Positions 34,681 through 44,011 of a DNA stretch of 64,000 nt are shown here, one piece after another (the first letter of the stretch is position 1; each line of letters starts with the position of its first letter). The stretch comes from a virus. A program made the translations under genes and the position numbers. A model generated the notes under the pieces. It was not told the DNA's origin. It made no database searches and saw only the letters and a program-made list of their open reading frames with translations. The DNA lies in IMG/VR virus record IMGVR_UViG_3300044644_002048, positions 1-64,000 of that record; one strand, 5' to 3'.

Positions 34681-35606
34681 GAATACTTGTAACTGGGTCT
34701 AATGGGCTTTGTGGAAATGCAATAAAAGAAGAATCTAGGGGTAGTGATCATGTATTCCATTTTGCTACTCGTAAGGATGCTGATTTAACAAATAGAGACG
34801 CTGTCCGACGCTTGATCTATCATTCAAAACCAGACTGTGTAATTCACACAAGTGCGAAGTGTGGAGGCATAGGAGGGAATCAAGCATTCCATTCTGATTT
34901 CTTCGTAGATAACATACTAATGAATACAAATATATTAGAAGAGGCTCGATGGGCTGGGATTAAGAAAGTTTTCGCGTTTAGTTCTGTGTGCGTTTTCCCA
35001 CATGATCTTTCTCTTTTACAAGAAGACAAGATGCATGATGGTCCTGTTTATGGGGCGAACTTTGCATATGGCTACGCAAAACGAATGGTAGATGTTCAAA
35101 TTAGGGCTATAAAAGAACAGTATGGTTTGAATTACTGCTCAATTATTCCCGGCAATATTTATGGATGCAATGATCTTTACTCTATAGAGTATGGGCATAT
35201 TATACCATCACTAATTCACAAACTATATAGGGCTAAACATTATGGGGAAAAATTTGTAGTTTGGGGAGATGGGTTAAGTTGCAGAGAATTCATTTATGTT
35301 AATGATCTAGCACAGATTATTCTAAAACTAGTTGATATTGATGATATTCCACAACGTATCATAGTATCAGGTAAAGAGGAAATACCAATTAGAGATGTAG
35401 TTAATATTCTTGTAAGAGTTTCGGGATATGAAGGAGAGGTAGTCTGGGATAAAACAAAACCGAACGGTCAACGAAATCGGCCTTCTGACAAGAGCGTTCT
35501 AGACGGAATTGTATCACACAACTATACTATTTTGGAAGAAGGTTTGCAAAAATCTTGGGATTGGTTTTCTAGTAACTTCCCAAATATTCGGACTAAATAC
35601 ACATGA
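34677..35606 (+). CDS. GDP-L-fucose synthase-like epimerase/reductase
   Basis: 309 aa from ATG 34677. ILVTGSNGLCGNAI, FAFSSVCVFP and YGYAKRM (intact YxxxK) match GDP-4-keto-6-deoxymannose epimerase/reductase proteins. GDP-fucose synthase makes GDP-L-fucose from GDP-4-keto-6-deoxy-D-mannose; a related deoxysugar is equally possible. It overlaps its neighbours by 4 bp. Confidence 0.8.
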   Translation: MRILVTGSNGLCGNAIKEESRGSDHVFHFATRKDADLTNRDAVRRLIYHSKPDCVIHTSAKCGGIGGNQAFHSDFFVDNILMNTNILEEARWAGIKKVFAFSSVCVFPHDLSLLQEDKMHDGPVYGANFAYGYAKRMVDVQIRAIKEQYGLNYCSIIPGNIYGCNDLYSIEYGHIIPSLIHKLYRAKHYGEKFVVWGDGLSCREFIYVNDLAQIILKLVDIDDIPQRIIVSGKEEIPIRDVVNILVRVSGYEGEVVWDKTKPNGQRNRPSDKSVLDGIVSHNYTILEEGLQKSWDWFSSNFPNIRTKYT

Positions 35607-36217
35607 TATCAAAACAAGAGTTAATTGATTTTGAAAAAGATATAGAACAGATATACCAAACTAGTGTTATTCGTGGACCCATTCACTTAAGAGATGGGAA
35701 CGAAGACCACTTAATATCAATCTTTAAGTATTACCATCGAAAGGGAGATTATGTTTTTTCTACTTGGGCAAATCACCTGCACGCTTTACTTGCTGGGATT
35801 CCGAAAGAAAAAGTGAAGGCTAGGATTCTGGAAGGTCAGTCAATGGCGATGAACTTTCCAGAGTATAACTTTTATACATCGGCTATCGTCGCAGGAATAT
35901 TACCAATAGCTGTTGGTGTTGCTAGTACAATAGAACAAAAATCAGGTCATGATAGGGTTCTGTGTTTTATTGGAGATATGGCGGTTAGAACTGGTATTGC
36001 TCATGAATCAATTATTTATGCTGCAAATAATCAACTACCTATTTTGTTCGTTGTTGAAGATAATGGCAAATCCGTAGGAACTATAACTGACGATGTATGT
36101 CCAAATAGTATAGTTGATCTTGTTGATTTTTATAGCGATCTTGGTGCTGATATTACTTATTACAAGTATGATCTAAAGTATCCTCATAGTGGGACGGGGA
36201 ATTTTATTGCATTCTAA
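35603..36217 (+). CDS. TPP-dependent dehydrogenase E1 alpha-like subunit
   Basis: 204 aa. CFIGDMAVRTGIAHES followed by VVEDNGKSVGT is the thiamine diphosphate and Mg motif (GDG...N type) in slightly altered form, and the C-terminus YPHSGTGNFIAF matches E1 alpha ends. The partner beta-like subunit is at 37821, separated by an endonuclease and a glycosyltransferase. No E2 or E3 genes are visible, so it more likely transfers an activated acyl or C2 unit to a sugar than fuels metabolism. Confidence 0.72.
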   Translation: MISKQELIDFEKDIEQIYQTSVIRGPIHLRDGNEDHLISIFKYYHRKGDYVFSTWANHLHALLAGIPKEKVKARILEGQSMAMNFPEYNFYTSAIVAGILPIAVGVASTIEQKSGHDRVLCFIGDMAVRTGIAHESIIYAANNQLPILFVVEDNGKSVGTITDDVCPNSIVDLVDFYSDLGADITYYKYDLKYPHSGTGNFIAF

Positions 36218-36244
36218 ACACATACGTATCGTTTGTGTTTTTTT
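36216..36244 (+). terminator. Weak terminator-like hairpin
   Basis: AAACACA (36216-36222) pairs with TGTGTTT (36234-36240) around an 11-nt loop and a T-run follows (36238-36244). It starts at the stop of the E1 alpha gene. The stem is AT-rich, so termination would be partial. It may have come with the homing endonuclease insert. Confidence 0.35.
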
Positions 36245-36290
36245 GGCGTATATATTATTGGTATTATATCATCACCAAAAGGAGCAAATA

Positions 36291-36899
36291 ATGTATTCGC
36301 AAGAACTAAGAGACAAAGTGATAGATTTAAGAAGACAAAATAAGAGTATTAGAGATATAGCTCTAGAAGTTGGTAAGACTAATGCGGCTATTAGAACTTT
36401 TCTTTCAAAAAACAAAATATTGAAGTATGATCAAAAGAAAACAACTATAGACTTATTATCTAGTGAAGAGTTAGCTTATATAGCTGGAATTATAGATGGA
36501 GAAGGTTCCATAATAATAAGTAAACAAAAGCCAAATAAGAAAAAGGGTGAAATTAATATTAGGTATCAATTATTTTGTAAGGTTGTAAATACTGATAAAA
36601 GACTTATAGAATATTTATCTAAAAAAACTGGACAACTTATATTTTCAGAAAAAACTAGAGATAATAAAATTAATTGTAGAAATACATTTAGTATACATTG
36701 GCCTGTCAAGGTAACAACTTATCTTTTAAAAAAAATTAGAGATTATTTGGTTATAAAAAAAGAACAGGTTGATTTAGCTGTTAAATTTATAGACACATTT
36801 CATGGTTGCGGTCATACTGATGCTGATAAAAATATTATGCAGTTAAGGGAAGAGTGTTATATTGAAATGAAAATGCTACATAGGAGAGAGTTCATTTGA
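36291..36899 (+). CDS. LAGLIDADG homing endonuclease with N-terminal HTH
   Basis: 202 aa from ATG 36291, which has a perfect GGAG site. The N-terminus is a helix-turn-helix (RDIALEVGKTNAAIRTFL); AYIAGIIDGEGSIII is a LAGLIDADG motif, single in this protein, so it probably acts as a dimer. It is free-standing, lies between the E1 alpha gene and a glycosyltransferase gene, and is more AT-rich and Lys-rich than its neighbours. Confidence 0.8.
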   Translation: MYSQELRDKVIDLRRQNKSIRDIALEVGKTNAAIRTFLSKNKILKYDQKKTTIDLLSSEELAYIAGIIDGEGSIIISKQKPNKKKGEINIRYQLFCKVVNTDKRLIEYLSKKTGQLIFSEKTRDNKINCRNTFSIHWPVKVTTYLLKKIRDYLVIKKEQVDLAVKFIDTFHGCGHTDADKNIMQLREECYIEMKMLHRREFI

Positions 36900-37834
36900 A
36901 CATATTATTTTGTACTGAGAAATGGTGCGATGCATCACCTGATCGTGGACTAACAAATAATTTCCACAATCTTTTTAATTCGTTTGAGCAATCTCGCCCA
37001 GAAGATACAATAAATACATTACATCTTGATGAGTGTAGTCTTGTATATGGTAGATCAATCGATAGCATACTACTATCTTACTGTTCCCAAAACAAAACTG
37101 ATGTAGTTATTTTTAGTCTATTAGGAAATTCTCCACTAAATCCATCTATTGAAACTATTAATAGCTTAAAAGCGGTTGGTATAAAAACCGTGTTTATGTG
37201 GCCAGATACTTCCGAGTGGGCTCTTAATCAGATTTTTAGTTTAGATGGTATAGCTGACCTAAGTGTTTCTTGGGATAATGCATATTCAGATAGACACAAC
37301 TCAATAAAATATCCGGCCAATCATAGGAATATGTGGGTTCCACAAGATTCCAGTATGTTTTCTTTTCAATACCAGAATATGAAAAACATCGATGTTAGTT
37401 TTGTTGGGTCAATATATGCTGATAGGGCTATGTTCTTAGCACTCTCTTCAAAGGATATATCTATTTATGGTGGACAGAGAGGTAAAAGACTTAGTTCATA
37501 TCAGTATGCCGACGTTATAAGAAATAGTAAGATATCACTCAACTTCCCACTTAGTCCATGTAATACTTTCTATCAAATAAAAGGAAGAGTATATGAGATT
37601 TTCTCGTGTGGATCTATGCTTCTTGAGATGAAGAACGATACAACACCTAAATTATTCAGGCCCGGAATAGATTATGTTGAATTTGATTCTGTTTCAAATA
37701 TGGATGAAGCTATAGAGTATTATCTAAATAATGAATACGAAAGAGAAAAGATTGCAATAAGTGGCAGTATAAAATATGTCAATATGTATAGTTCAAAAAT
37801 ATTTTGGGACACAATAATTAATGAAATACATTGA
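36896..37834 (+). CDS. Glycosyltransferase, CgeB/GT4-like
   Basis: 312 aa from TTG 36896 (GGAGAG upstream). NILFCTEKWCDASPDRG opens the fold; VFMWPDTSEWAL, VSFVGSIYADRAMFL and VYEIFSCGSMLLEMK match CgeB-type (DUF3880-like) glycosyltransferases. It overlaps the E1 beta-like gene by 14 bp. Confidence 0.7.
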   Translation: MNILFCTEKWCDASPDRGLTNNFHNLFNSFEQSRPEDTINTLHLDECSLVYGRSIDSILLSYCSQNKTDVVIFSLLGNSPLNPSIETINSLKAVGIKTVFMWPDTSEWALNQIFSLDGIADLSVSWDNAYSDRHNSIKYPANHRNMWVPQDSSMFSFQYQNMKNIDVSFVGSIYADRAMFLALSSKDISIYGGQRGKRLSSYQYADVIRNSKISLNFPLSPCNTFYQIKGRVYEIFSCGSMLLEMKNDTTPKLFRPGIDYVEFDSVSNMDEAIEYYLNNEYEREKIAISGSIKYVNMYSSKIFWDTIINEIH

Positions 37835-38345
37835 TGAAATTCAAAAGGGTATGGATCTGTTAAGTTCTGCCGGGGCAGTATTCGTTGGTCAAGCGGTAAG
37901 ATACAAAGGAACTTCTATTACTAATCAAGTAAAGAATTATCCAGATGATCAACTAATTGAACTTCCAGTTGCCGAAGAATTCCAGATGGGATTTTGTTTG
38001 GGTATGGCGATAGGAGGGAAATTACCAGTAAGTATATATCCTAGAGCGAATTTTGCAATTCTCGCCTGCAACCAATTGGTAAACCATATCGATAAATGGC
38101 ACGCTATGGGTGGTAGGAACGAAAAAGTCATCGTTAAAATAGCGGTAGGGTCTTCTTACCCATTAGACCCCGGCGAGCAACACAAGGCCAATTATGCAGA
38201 AGCTTTTAGGTCTATGTGTACCTCAGTAGTGGTGCATGATCTACTATATCCACATCAGATTTATCCTGCCTATCGGCAGGCGTTAGAATCTGAAGGATCT
38301 CACATATTGATAGAACACGCTGATTTATATAGGTTAGAAGTATGA
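37821..38345 (+). CDS. TPP-dependent dehydrogenase E1 beta-like subunit
   Basis: 174 aa. ELPVAEEFQMGFCLGMAIGG resembles the pyrimidine-binding domain of E1 beta and transketolase, where the Glu (AEE) activates TPP. It is half the normal beta length (about 330 aa): the C-terminal domain is missing. It should pair with the alpha-like subunit at 35603. Confidence 0.68.
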   Translation: MKYIDEIQKGMDLLSSAGAVFVGQAVRYKGTSITNQVKNYPDDQLIELPVAEEFQMGFCLGMAIGGKLPVSIYPRANFAILACNQLVNHIDKWHAMGGRNEKVIVKIAVGSSYPLDPGEQHKANYAEAFRSMCTSVVVHDLLYPHQIYPAYRQALESEGSHILIEHADLYRLEV

Positions 38346-39853
38346 CTAGAAAAATGATTGATCTATTATTAATTTCGCCGAATTCAAAAAAAATGTATCA
38401 GGATTTGGCTGAAAAATATAGTGCCATAGAAACAAATCCAAGATTAGGGTATCTAGCGGCATGTGTTAGAAATAAATTTGGTGTTTCAATATACGATATG
38501 GAAGCAGAACCCCCAAAGAGCGATATCGATATTATAAATAAGGTTAACGAATGTAATCCTAAAACTATAGTTTTTGTAGCAGAAGGGCAAAATGTTAATG
38601 CTAGTGCTTGTGTGATGAGTGCTGTTTGTGATACTGCCGAAATAATACGAAATTATATACCAGATATAAAAATTGGTGTTTGTGGAGGATATTGTTCTGC
38701 ACTCCCAGACAAAGTTCTTAATGACCATTCATTTATAGATTTTGTTTTTTTGAACGAAGGATTTTATTCATTAAAGAATCTTTTGGAAAATAATGGAAGT
38801 CCAGAAGGTATTCCGGGAATTTGGTACAAAAGTAATGGCAGGATCGAGATTAATAAGCCGGAGAGAGTCGTTCCTCAAGATCTTATGGCGAGGGATATAG
38901 GGCACTGTGCATACGACTTGATGCCAAGTTTAGATAAATATAGATGTCCATTATGGCATTCTGAATATTCGGATGACACAACACCATATGCTTCAATTTA
39001 TACGAGCTTTGGATGCCCATACCAGTGTCAATTTTGTGCTGCTGCTAATTCTCTTAATAGAAACAGCAATGATTTAAATAAGACTGCTGCTGATTTTAAT
39101 ATATTTAGACATTTTGATCCTGAATTTATAATAAAAGATTTTGAATACTTGGCAAGTAAAGGTGTTAGAAATATAAAGATAACAGACGAATTATTTGTGT
39201 TAAAGAAAACTCATTTTTTACCCATATGTAATTTAATAAAGGAAAGATTTGGTAACTACTTTAGAATTTGGTGTTATTCTCGTATCAATACTATTAGAAG
39301 TGAGTACTTAAAATCTCTTAAAGATGCCGGGGTATTTTCTTTAGCTTTGGGAATAGAGGCTTCAAGCCAAGTTGTTCGACAAGAAATAGACAAGGGTAGG
39401 TTTACAGACGTTGATATTAGAACAATAGTTAGGATGATAGAGGAATCAGGAATACAGTGTTGTAACAACTTTATAGTTGGATTGCAGGGGGATACTTGGG
39501 AGACTATGCAAGAAACTCTAAATTTAGCACTGGAATTACTCGGCACAAATACTAATATATACAGTGCATGTGCGTTGCCGGGTTCTCCATTATATTTGAT
39601 GGATAAGTCGGCTGGAAAGAGAGTGCCAGAAAAATATTCAGAATTTGGTTTTTTGAGTTACGACCATGTGTGTTCTTCAACAGACACACTATCTTCTGCT
39701 GATGTACTCTCTTTTAGAGATTATTTTTTTACTACAGTATTTGAAAATCCAAGATTTCACAACAAGATAAAAAATCTATATGGAGAAAATGCTGTGCAAA
39801 ATATTAAAGATATGACTAAGATTAAACTAAAAAGAAAACTTCTCGGAGATTAG
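38342..39853 (+). CDS. B12-binding-type radical SAM protein
   Basis: 503 aa. The N-terminal part (residues about 5-170) has a cobalamin-binding-like alpha/beta fold; CPYQCQFCA is the CxxxCxxC cluster motif, followed by a TIM-barrel-like pattern (GVRNIKITDELFVL, GVFSLALGIEASSQ). Such proteins often methylate unreactive carbons or rearrange sugars. In this island a C-methyl or other radical step on a deoxysugar is a reasonable guess. Confidence 0.8.
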   Translation: MTRKMIDLLLISPNSKKMYQDLAEKYSAIETNPRLGYLAACVRNKFGVSIYDMEAEPPKSDIDIINKVNECNPKTIVFVAEGQNVNASACVMSAVCDTAEIIRNYIPDIKIGVCGGYCSALPDKVLNDHSFIDFVFLNEGFYSLKNLLENNGSPEGIPGIWYKSNGRIEINKPERVVPQDLMARDIGHCAYDLMPSLDKYRCPLWHSEYSDDTTPYASIYTSFGCPYQCQFCAAANSLNRNSNDLNKTAADFNIFRHFDPEFIIKDFEYLASKGVRNIKITDELFVLKKTHFLPICNLIKERFGNYFRIWCYSRINTIRSEYLKSLKDAGVFSLALGIEASSQVVRQEIDKGRFTDVDIRTIVRMIEESGIQCCNNFIVGLQGDTWETMQETLNLALELLGTNTNIYSACALPGSPLYLMDKSAGKRVPEKYSEFGFLSYDHVCSSTDTLSSADVLSFRDYFFTTVFENPRFHNKIKNLYGENAVQNIKDMTKIKLKRKLLGD

Positions 39854-39854
39854 T

Positions 39855-40982
39855 GTGAAACGCATAGAATTTGGTGAGTTGAGAATAGGGACTCTAGCAA
39901 GAGATCATATCAAGGACTGCCTAGATCGCAACTGGATCAGCATGGGTCCAAAGGTAGAGTTGCTTGAAAAAGAGTTCGCTATGATTATGGGGACTCGGTA
40001 TGCCGTTGCTACCTCAAGCGGAACAAGTTCTATCGTAGCAATGACTCTTGCTTTACCAGAGCTTTGTAAGAGAAAGGTTGTAAGAGGTAAAAGTAATATT
40101 TTATGTCCTGCACTTGGTTTCATCGCAAATAGTTCTGCGATTGTATCTGGCAGATTAATTCCTAGACCAATAGAAATAAAGTGTGAAGATCTTAATATAG
40201 ACGAAAATTTAGTTGAAGAATCTATAGATGATAATACTGTGGCTATTTATGCTATAGGGACAATGGGCTGTCCTTCAAATATGGATAAGCTTAAAGACAT
40301 TGCCGATAGATATGATTTAATCTTATTTGAAGATGGATGTGAAAATTATGGTAGCAAGATTAATGGAGAATTTTCTCACAAAAGAGCTATAGCTGGATGT
40401 AGTTCTTTATATACTGCTCATTTAGTTGTTGCATCAGAAGGATCATTAATATATACCGATAGTGAAGTTCTTAGAGATTTGCTTAAAAGTATACGTTCAC
40501 ACGGAAGACATCCAGACTCACAATTTTTTGACCATATCAGATTTGGTAGTAATTTTAAAATGACTGACTTAGCTGCTTCTATAGGTCTTGAGGGCGTAGC
40601 CAAGTTTCACGAGAATATTGCTTTACGAAAACGGAACTGGCAGTCATTAGTCGATTTTACTGAACAGTTTAAAGACAGGGCTTGGTTTAGTAATGAGCCA
40701 GATGGGGTAGAGGTTATGCCTCATGGTTTTAGTATTACGATTAAACCAGATTCAGGATTAGATATAAATAATTTGATTAGAATTCTTGATGAAGCAAATA
40801 TTCATTGGAAGAAAAATTTTGGAGCAATATATACTCATCCAGCGATGTCAGAATTTAAGTACAAAGATTGTCCAAAGGCAGAGTGGTGCGGAAATAATGG
40901 GATACATGTTGGTGTCCACAGATATTTGGAAGAAGAAGATATTACTAGAATTTGTAAATCGATACAAGAATTTTTTAATTAA
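39855..40982 (+). CDS. DegT/DnrJ-fold PLP enzyme with His in place of Lys (3-dehydratase-like)
   Basis: 375 aa from GTG 39855. The fold matches sugar aminotransferases (TSSGTSSIVAM, FEDGCENYGS, GSNFKMTDLAASIG). At the place of the PLP Schiff-base Lys the protein reads SSLYTAHLVVASEGS, with His189. His at this position is the feature of sugar 3-dehydratases such as ColD and E1, which remove the C3 hydroxyl instead of transferring an amine. So it probably makes a 3-deoxy or 3,6-dideoxy sugar. Confidence 0.72.
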   Translation: MKRIEFGELRIGTLARDHIKDCLDRNWISMGPKVELLEKEFAMIMGTRYAVATSSGTSSIVAMTLALPELCKRKVVRGKSNILCPALGFIANSSAIVSGRLIPRPIEIKCEDLNIDENLVEESIDDNTVAIYAIGTMGCPSNMDKLKDIADRYDLILFEDGCENYGSKINGEFSHKRAIAGCSSLYTAHLVVASEGSLIYTDSEVLRDLLKSIRSHGRHPDSQFFDHIRFGSNFKMTDLAASIGLEGVAKFHENIALRKRNWQSLVDFTEQFKDRAWFSNEPDGVEVMPHGFSITIKPDSGLDINNLIRILDEANIHWKKNFGAIYTHPAMSEFKYKDCPKAEWCGNNGIHVGVHRYLEEEDITRICKSIQEFFN

Positions 40983-40991
40983 GAGTATTTG

Positions 40992-41771
40992 ATGTTACAT
41001 ATACCAAGAATTGAAAAAGATCTGACCGGATTAAAATTTGGTTATTGGACTATTTTGGGTCTTGGAGAAAGAGCTAAAAACGGTCGAATTATGTGGAATT
41101 GCGTATGTGATTGTGGCAAATTTGGTTCTGTCAGCACATCGCATTTAAACTCTGGTAGAAGTAAGCGATGTAGAAATTGTAATGGTACAGAGAAACATTC
41201 TGAAGAATATCTAAAATCTAAAATAGGAACTAAAGTAAAAAATAGAACTATAATAGGGTATGTCAGTAAAAACAAAAGTTACAAATTAATATTGTCTTGC
41301 GATTGTGGATCAGAATCTATATACTCTCCGTCTGTTATAGAGAACGGATATGTGCCAGACAAATGTAAAAGTTGTACTAGTTGGGAAGGTTCTGGAGAAA
41401 TTTCTTTAACATATTTTTCTGAAATACAAAGAAGTGCAAAAGGTAGAAATATTGTTTTTGATGTCAATATAGAGTATTTATGGGATCTTTTTCTATCTCA
41501 AAATAAAAAGTGCATATATTCTGGAGTAGAATTAAATTTCTATAGAGATAAAAATAAATCACAATCAGCCTCATTAGATAGAATAGATAGTCGTGATGGT
41601 TATATAAAATATAATGTTCAATGGGTACACAAAAGAATTAATGTTATGAAACATAATATTCCAGATAAAGAATTTAAAGATATATGCTGTATGGTTGTAA
41701 AAAATTGCAATCTTGACATAGAAGACATTCAAACGACAGAATTTACTAAAATTTCATATATTAAGGACTAA
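40992..41771 (+). CDS. HNH-type homing endonuclease
   Basis: 259 aa from ATG 40992. The N-terminal zinc module has LKFGYWTILG, WNCVCDCGKFG and CRNCNG; a second cysteine block (LSCDCGS, CKSCTSW) follows. The C-terminus SLDRIDSRDGYIKYNVQWVH is a common catalytic segment in phage free-standing endonucleases. It lies in a tight gap between the DegT-fold gene and an epimerase gene. Confidence 0.78.
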   Translation: MLHIPRIEKDLTGLKFGYWTILGLGERAKNGRIMWNCVCDCGKFGSVSTSHLNSGRSKRCRNCNGTEKHSEEYLKSKIGTKVKNRTIIGYVSKNKSYKLILSCDCGSESIYSPSVIENGYVPDKCKSCTSWEGSGEISLTYFSEIQRSAKGRNIVFDVNIEYLWDLFLSQNKKCIYSGVELNFYRDKNKSQSASLDRIDSRDGYIKYNVQWVHKRINVMKHNIPDKEFKDICCMVVKNCNLDIEDIQTTEFTKISYIKD

Positions 41772-41772
41772 C

Positions 41773-42705
41773 ATGAAAATAGTTGTAACTGGTGCTGGCG
41801 GATATATTGGATCAAATCTTACTGGTATGTTGTCTGCAATGTCATCAATCGGTTTTAAGGTGACAGCGTTTGATAACTTCTTTTACAATCAATCTGATCT
41901 TGTACAGGATTTGTATAGTAAGTGTGATTTCAACTATGAGTCGATACTAAAGTGGAGTCCTAAGTTATGCAAAGCCATAGAAGAGGCTGACGTAATTTAT
42001 CACTTAGCCGCTTTGGTTGGTGCTCCACTGTGCGATAAATATCCTGAGCTTTGTGTAGAATTAAATGAAAAGTGGTCAGAGAAACTACTTAAAAGACTCA
42101 GTAATCAGATTGTAGTTTATCCAAACACAAACTCTTCATATGGTAGCAATCCGGGAGTATGTACTGAAGAAACCCCAATTAATCCTCTCTCTCTTTATGC
42201 GAAAACTAAGCAGGCATCTGAAGATACTCTTATGAGCTACAAAAATACTACTGCGTTTAGATTGGCCACTGTCTTTGGTGGTTCAAGACGTAATAGAGTA
42301 GATCTTCTAATTAATAACCTTGTAGGAAATTCCCTTAAAGGTGAAATAGAAGTTTTTGATGGCCATTTCAGAAGAAACTACATCCATATCGCTGATGTAG
42401 TACAGGCTATGATAATGCCAACTTATAATGAAGATATGCGACAGCAAATCTATAATCTTGGCAATGACTCAATAAATTCTACTAAGTTAAAGCTTGTACA
42501 AGATATTTGTGAGATTACTGGTGGTAAGTACAAAGTCGTAGATAATAAAACAGATCCAGATAAAAGAGATTATGAAGTAAGTAGCGAAAAACTATATTCG
42601 CTTGGATTTAAACCATATTTTTCACTTAGCGACGGTGTCAAAGAAATGATATCTATTTACAAAGGTGGTTTGTCTTTAGATGACCTAAGATGTAGGAACT
42701 ACTAA
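41773..42705 (+). CDS. NAD-dependent epimerase/dehydratase
   Basis: 310 aa. VTGAGGYIGSNL, HLAALVGAPLC and LYAKTKQASED (YxxxK) mark an extended SDR sugar epimerase. NTNSSYGSNPG holds the catalytic Ser/Thr. Its start follows the HNH gene by one base and its stop overlaps the kinase start. Confidence 0.8.
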   Translation: MKIVVTGAGGYIGSNLTGMLSAMSSIGFKVTAFDNFFYNQSDLVQDLYSKCDFNYESILKWSPKLCKAIEEADVIYHLAALVGAPLCDKYPELCVELNEKWSEKLLKRLSNQIVVYPNTNSSYGSNPGVCTEETPINPLSLYAKTKQASEDTLMSYKNTTAFRLATVFGGSRRNRVDLLINNLVGNSLKGEIEVFDGHFRRNYIHIADVVQAMIMPTYNEDMRQQIYNLGNDSINSTKLKLVQDICEITGGKYKVVDNKTDPDKRDYEVSSEKLYSLGFKPYFSLSDGVKEMISIYKGGLSLDDLRCRNY

Positions 42706-43649
42706 TGATTATATGTAAAACTCCATACAGGGTATCATTATTTGGTGGCTCGACTGATTATGCGAATTACTATGAAGAGTATGGTTCTCTCCTAATTGGG
42801 TTCGCCTTAAAACAATATAATTACACGACCATTAGATATACACCTAAGTTGCTTAGTTATAAAACCAAGGTGTCTTATTCTCAGACTGAATATGTCGACG
42901 ATAATAGGAATATAAAGAATAATGCAGCTAGGGGAGTCCTTGAATTCTTGGGAATTTCAGATGCGGTAGAAATTACCCACATGTCTGATCTCCCAGCACA
43001 AACAGGCATAGGATCTTCTTCTTCTTTTATTGTGGGATTATTGAATGCAGCATATTCCCTGATGGGCGAGCCCACGAATAAAGAAAAAATAGCTAAGGAA
43101 GCCGTATACATAGAGAGAGTACTACTAGATGAGCCCGGTGGGTGTCAGGATAGTATATGGGCGAGTTATGGTGGTCTTAATTCTATACACATAGATAAAA
43201 CTGGGGAATTTGATGTAAGACCCTTACCGTTATCACAAGAATTTACCCAGAAATTAATGGATAGATCTATTATGGTCTATACTGGTAATTCTAGACAATC
43301 TTTTGATTTGGCTAGATCACACAAACCAGATAAAAAAGAAATTCACAGATTGGCCAAATATGCATTACTTTCTTTTTATGAGTGTGATTTAAATAGTGTG
43401 GCTAGACTACTAGGAGAGACTTGGGAAGCGAAGAAAGCCATATCAGATCAAATTACCACCCCAGAAGTTGACGCAATATATAATGATTTAAAATCTATGG
43501 GGATGATTGGTGGTAAATTACTTGGGGCTGGTGGTTCTGGTTTTATCTTTGGTATTCTGTCTGAAGATTTCGATAGAATGATTTACACTAAGTATGGTAA
43601 CCTTATGGTTCCTGTTGGTATTGACTATAAAGGGTCTAATATCTTATGA
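42705..43649 (+). CDS. GHMP-family sugar kinase (heptose-7-phosphate kinase-like)
   Basis: 314 aa. ICKTPYRVSLFGGSTDYANYY is close to the opening of HddA-type D-glycero-D-manno-heptose kinases; SDLPAQTGIGSSSSFIVG is the phosphate-binding GHMP loop; KLLGAGGSGFIFG is motif 3. It phosphorylates C1 of a sugar phosphate. The next genes encode a small HAD phosphatase and an HxGH nucleotidyltransferase, which completes a kinase-phosphatase-nucleotidyltransferase series. Confidence 0.78.
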   Translation: MIICKTPYRVSLFGGSTDYANYYEEYGSLLIGFALKQYNYTTIRYTPKLLSYKTKVSYSQTEYVDDNRNIKNNAARGVLEFLGISDAVEITHMSDLPAQTGIGSSSSFIVGLLNAAYSLMGEPTNKEKIAKEAVYIERVLLDEPGGCQDSIWASYGGLNSIHIDKTGEFDVRPLPLSQEFTQKLMDRSIMVYTGNSRQSFDLARSHKPDKKEIHRLAKYALLSFYECDLNSVARLLGETWEAKKAISDQITTPEVDAIYNDLKSMGMIGGKLLGAGGSGFIFGILSEDFDRMIYTKYGNLMVPVGIDYKGSNIL

Positions 43650-44011
43650 GCGATAAAAGATACACGGTATTTGTAGATTTTGATGGTACATGTTGTTATC
43701 ACTGGGAAACCCTAACAGAGATAATGAAGCATGGTGGAGAAGTTCTGGATGGGGTTTTTGAGAAGTTTCAGGAGTGGCGGTCTAAAGACTATTACGTTGT
43801 TTTAACGACGGCACGTCCAGAATCTCTCAGAGCCTTCACAACGCAACAGATCGTTGATATGGGCCTTCACTTCGACCAGCTTGTTATGGGCCTTCCTACT
43901 GGTCCCAGAGTGGTTATAAACGACGAGAAGCCCAATGGGATGGTTACGGCGTTCGCAAAATGTGTTAGAAGGAATAAAGGTCTCAGACATGTAGATATTG
44001 AAGGTCTATGA
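43646..44011 (+). CDS. Small HAD-family phosphatase
   Basis: 121 aa. FVDFDGTCC (motif I), LTTARPESL (motif II) and INDEKPNGM (motif IV). No cap domain. It could remove the C7 phosphate in an NDP-heptose pathway (GmhB-like role), judged only from context. Confidence 0.72.
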   Translation: MSDKRYTVFVDFDGTCCYHWETLTEIMKHGGEVLDGVFEKFQEWRSKDYYVVLTTARPESLRAFTTQQIVDMGLHFDQLVMGLPTGPRVVINDEKPNGMVTAFAKCVRRNKGLRHVDIEGL

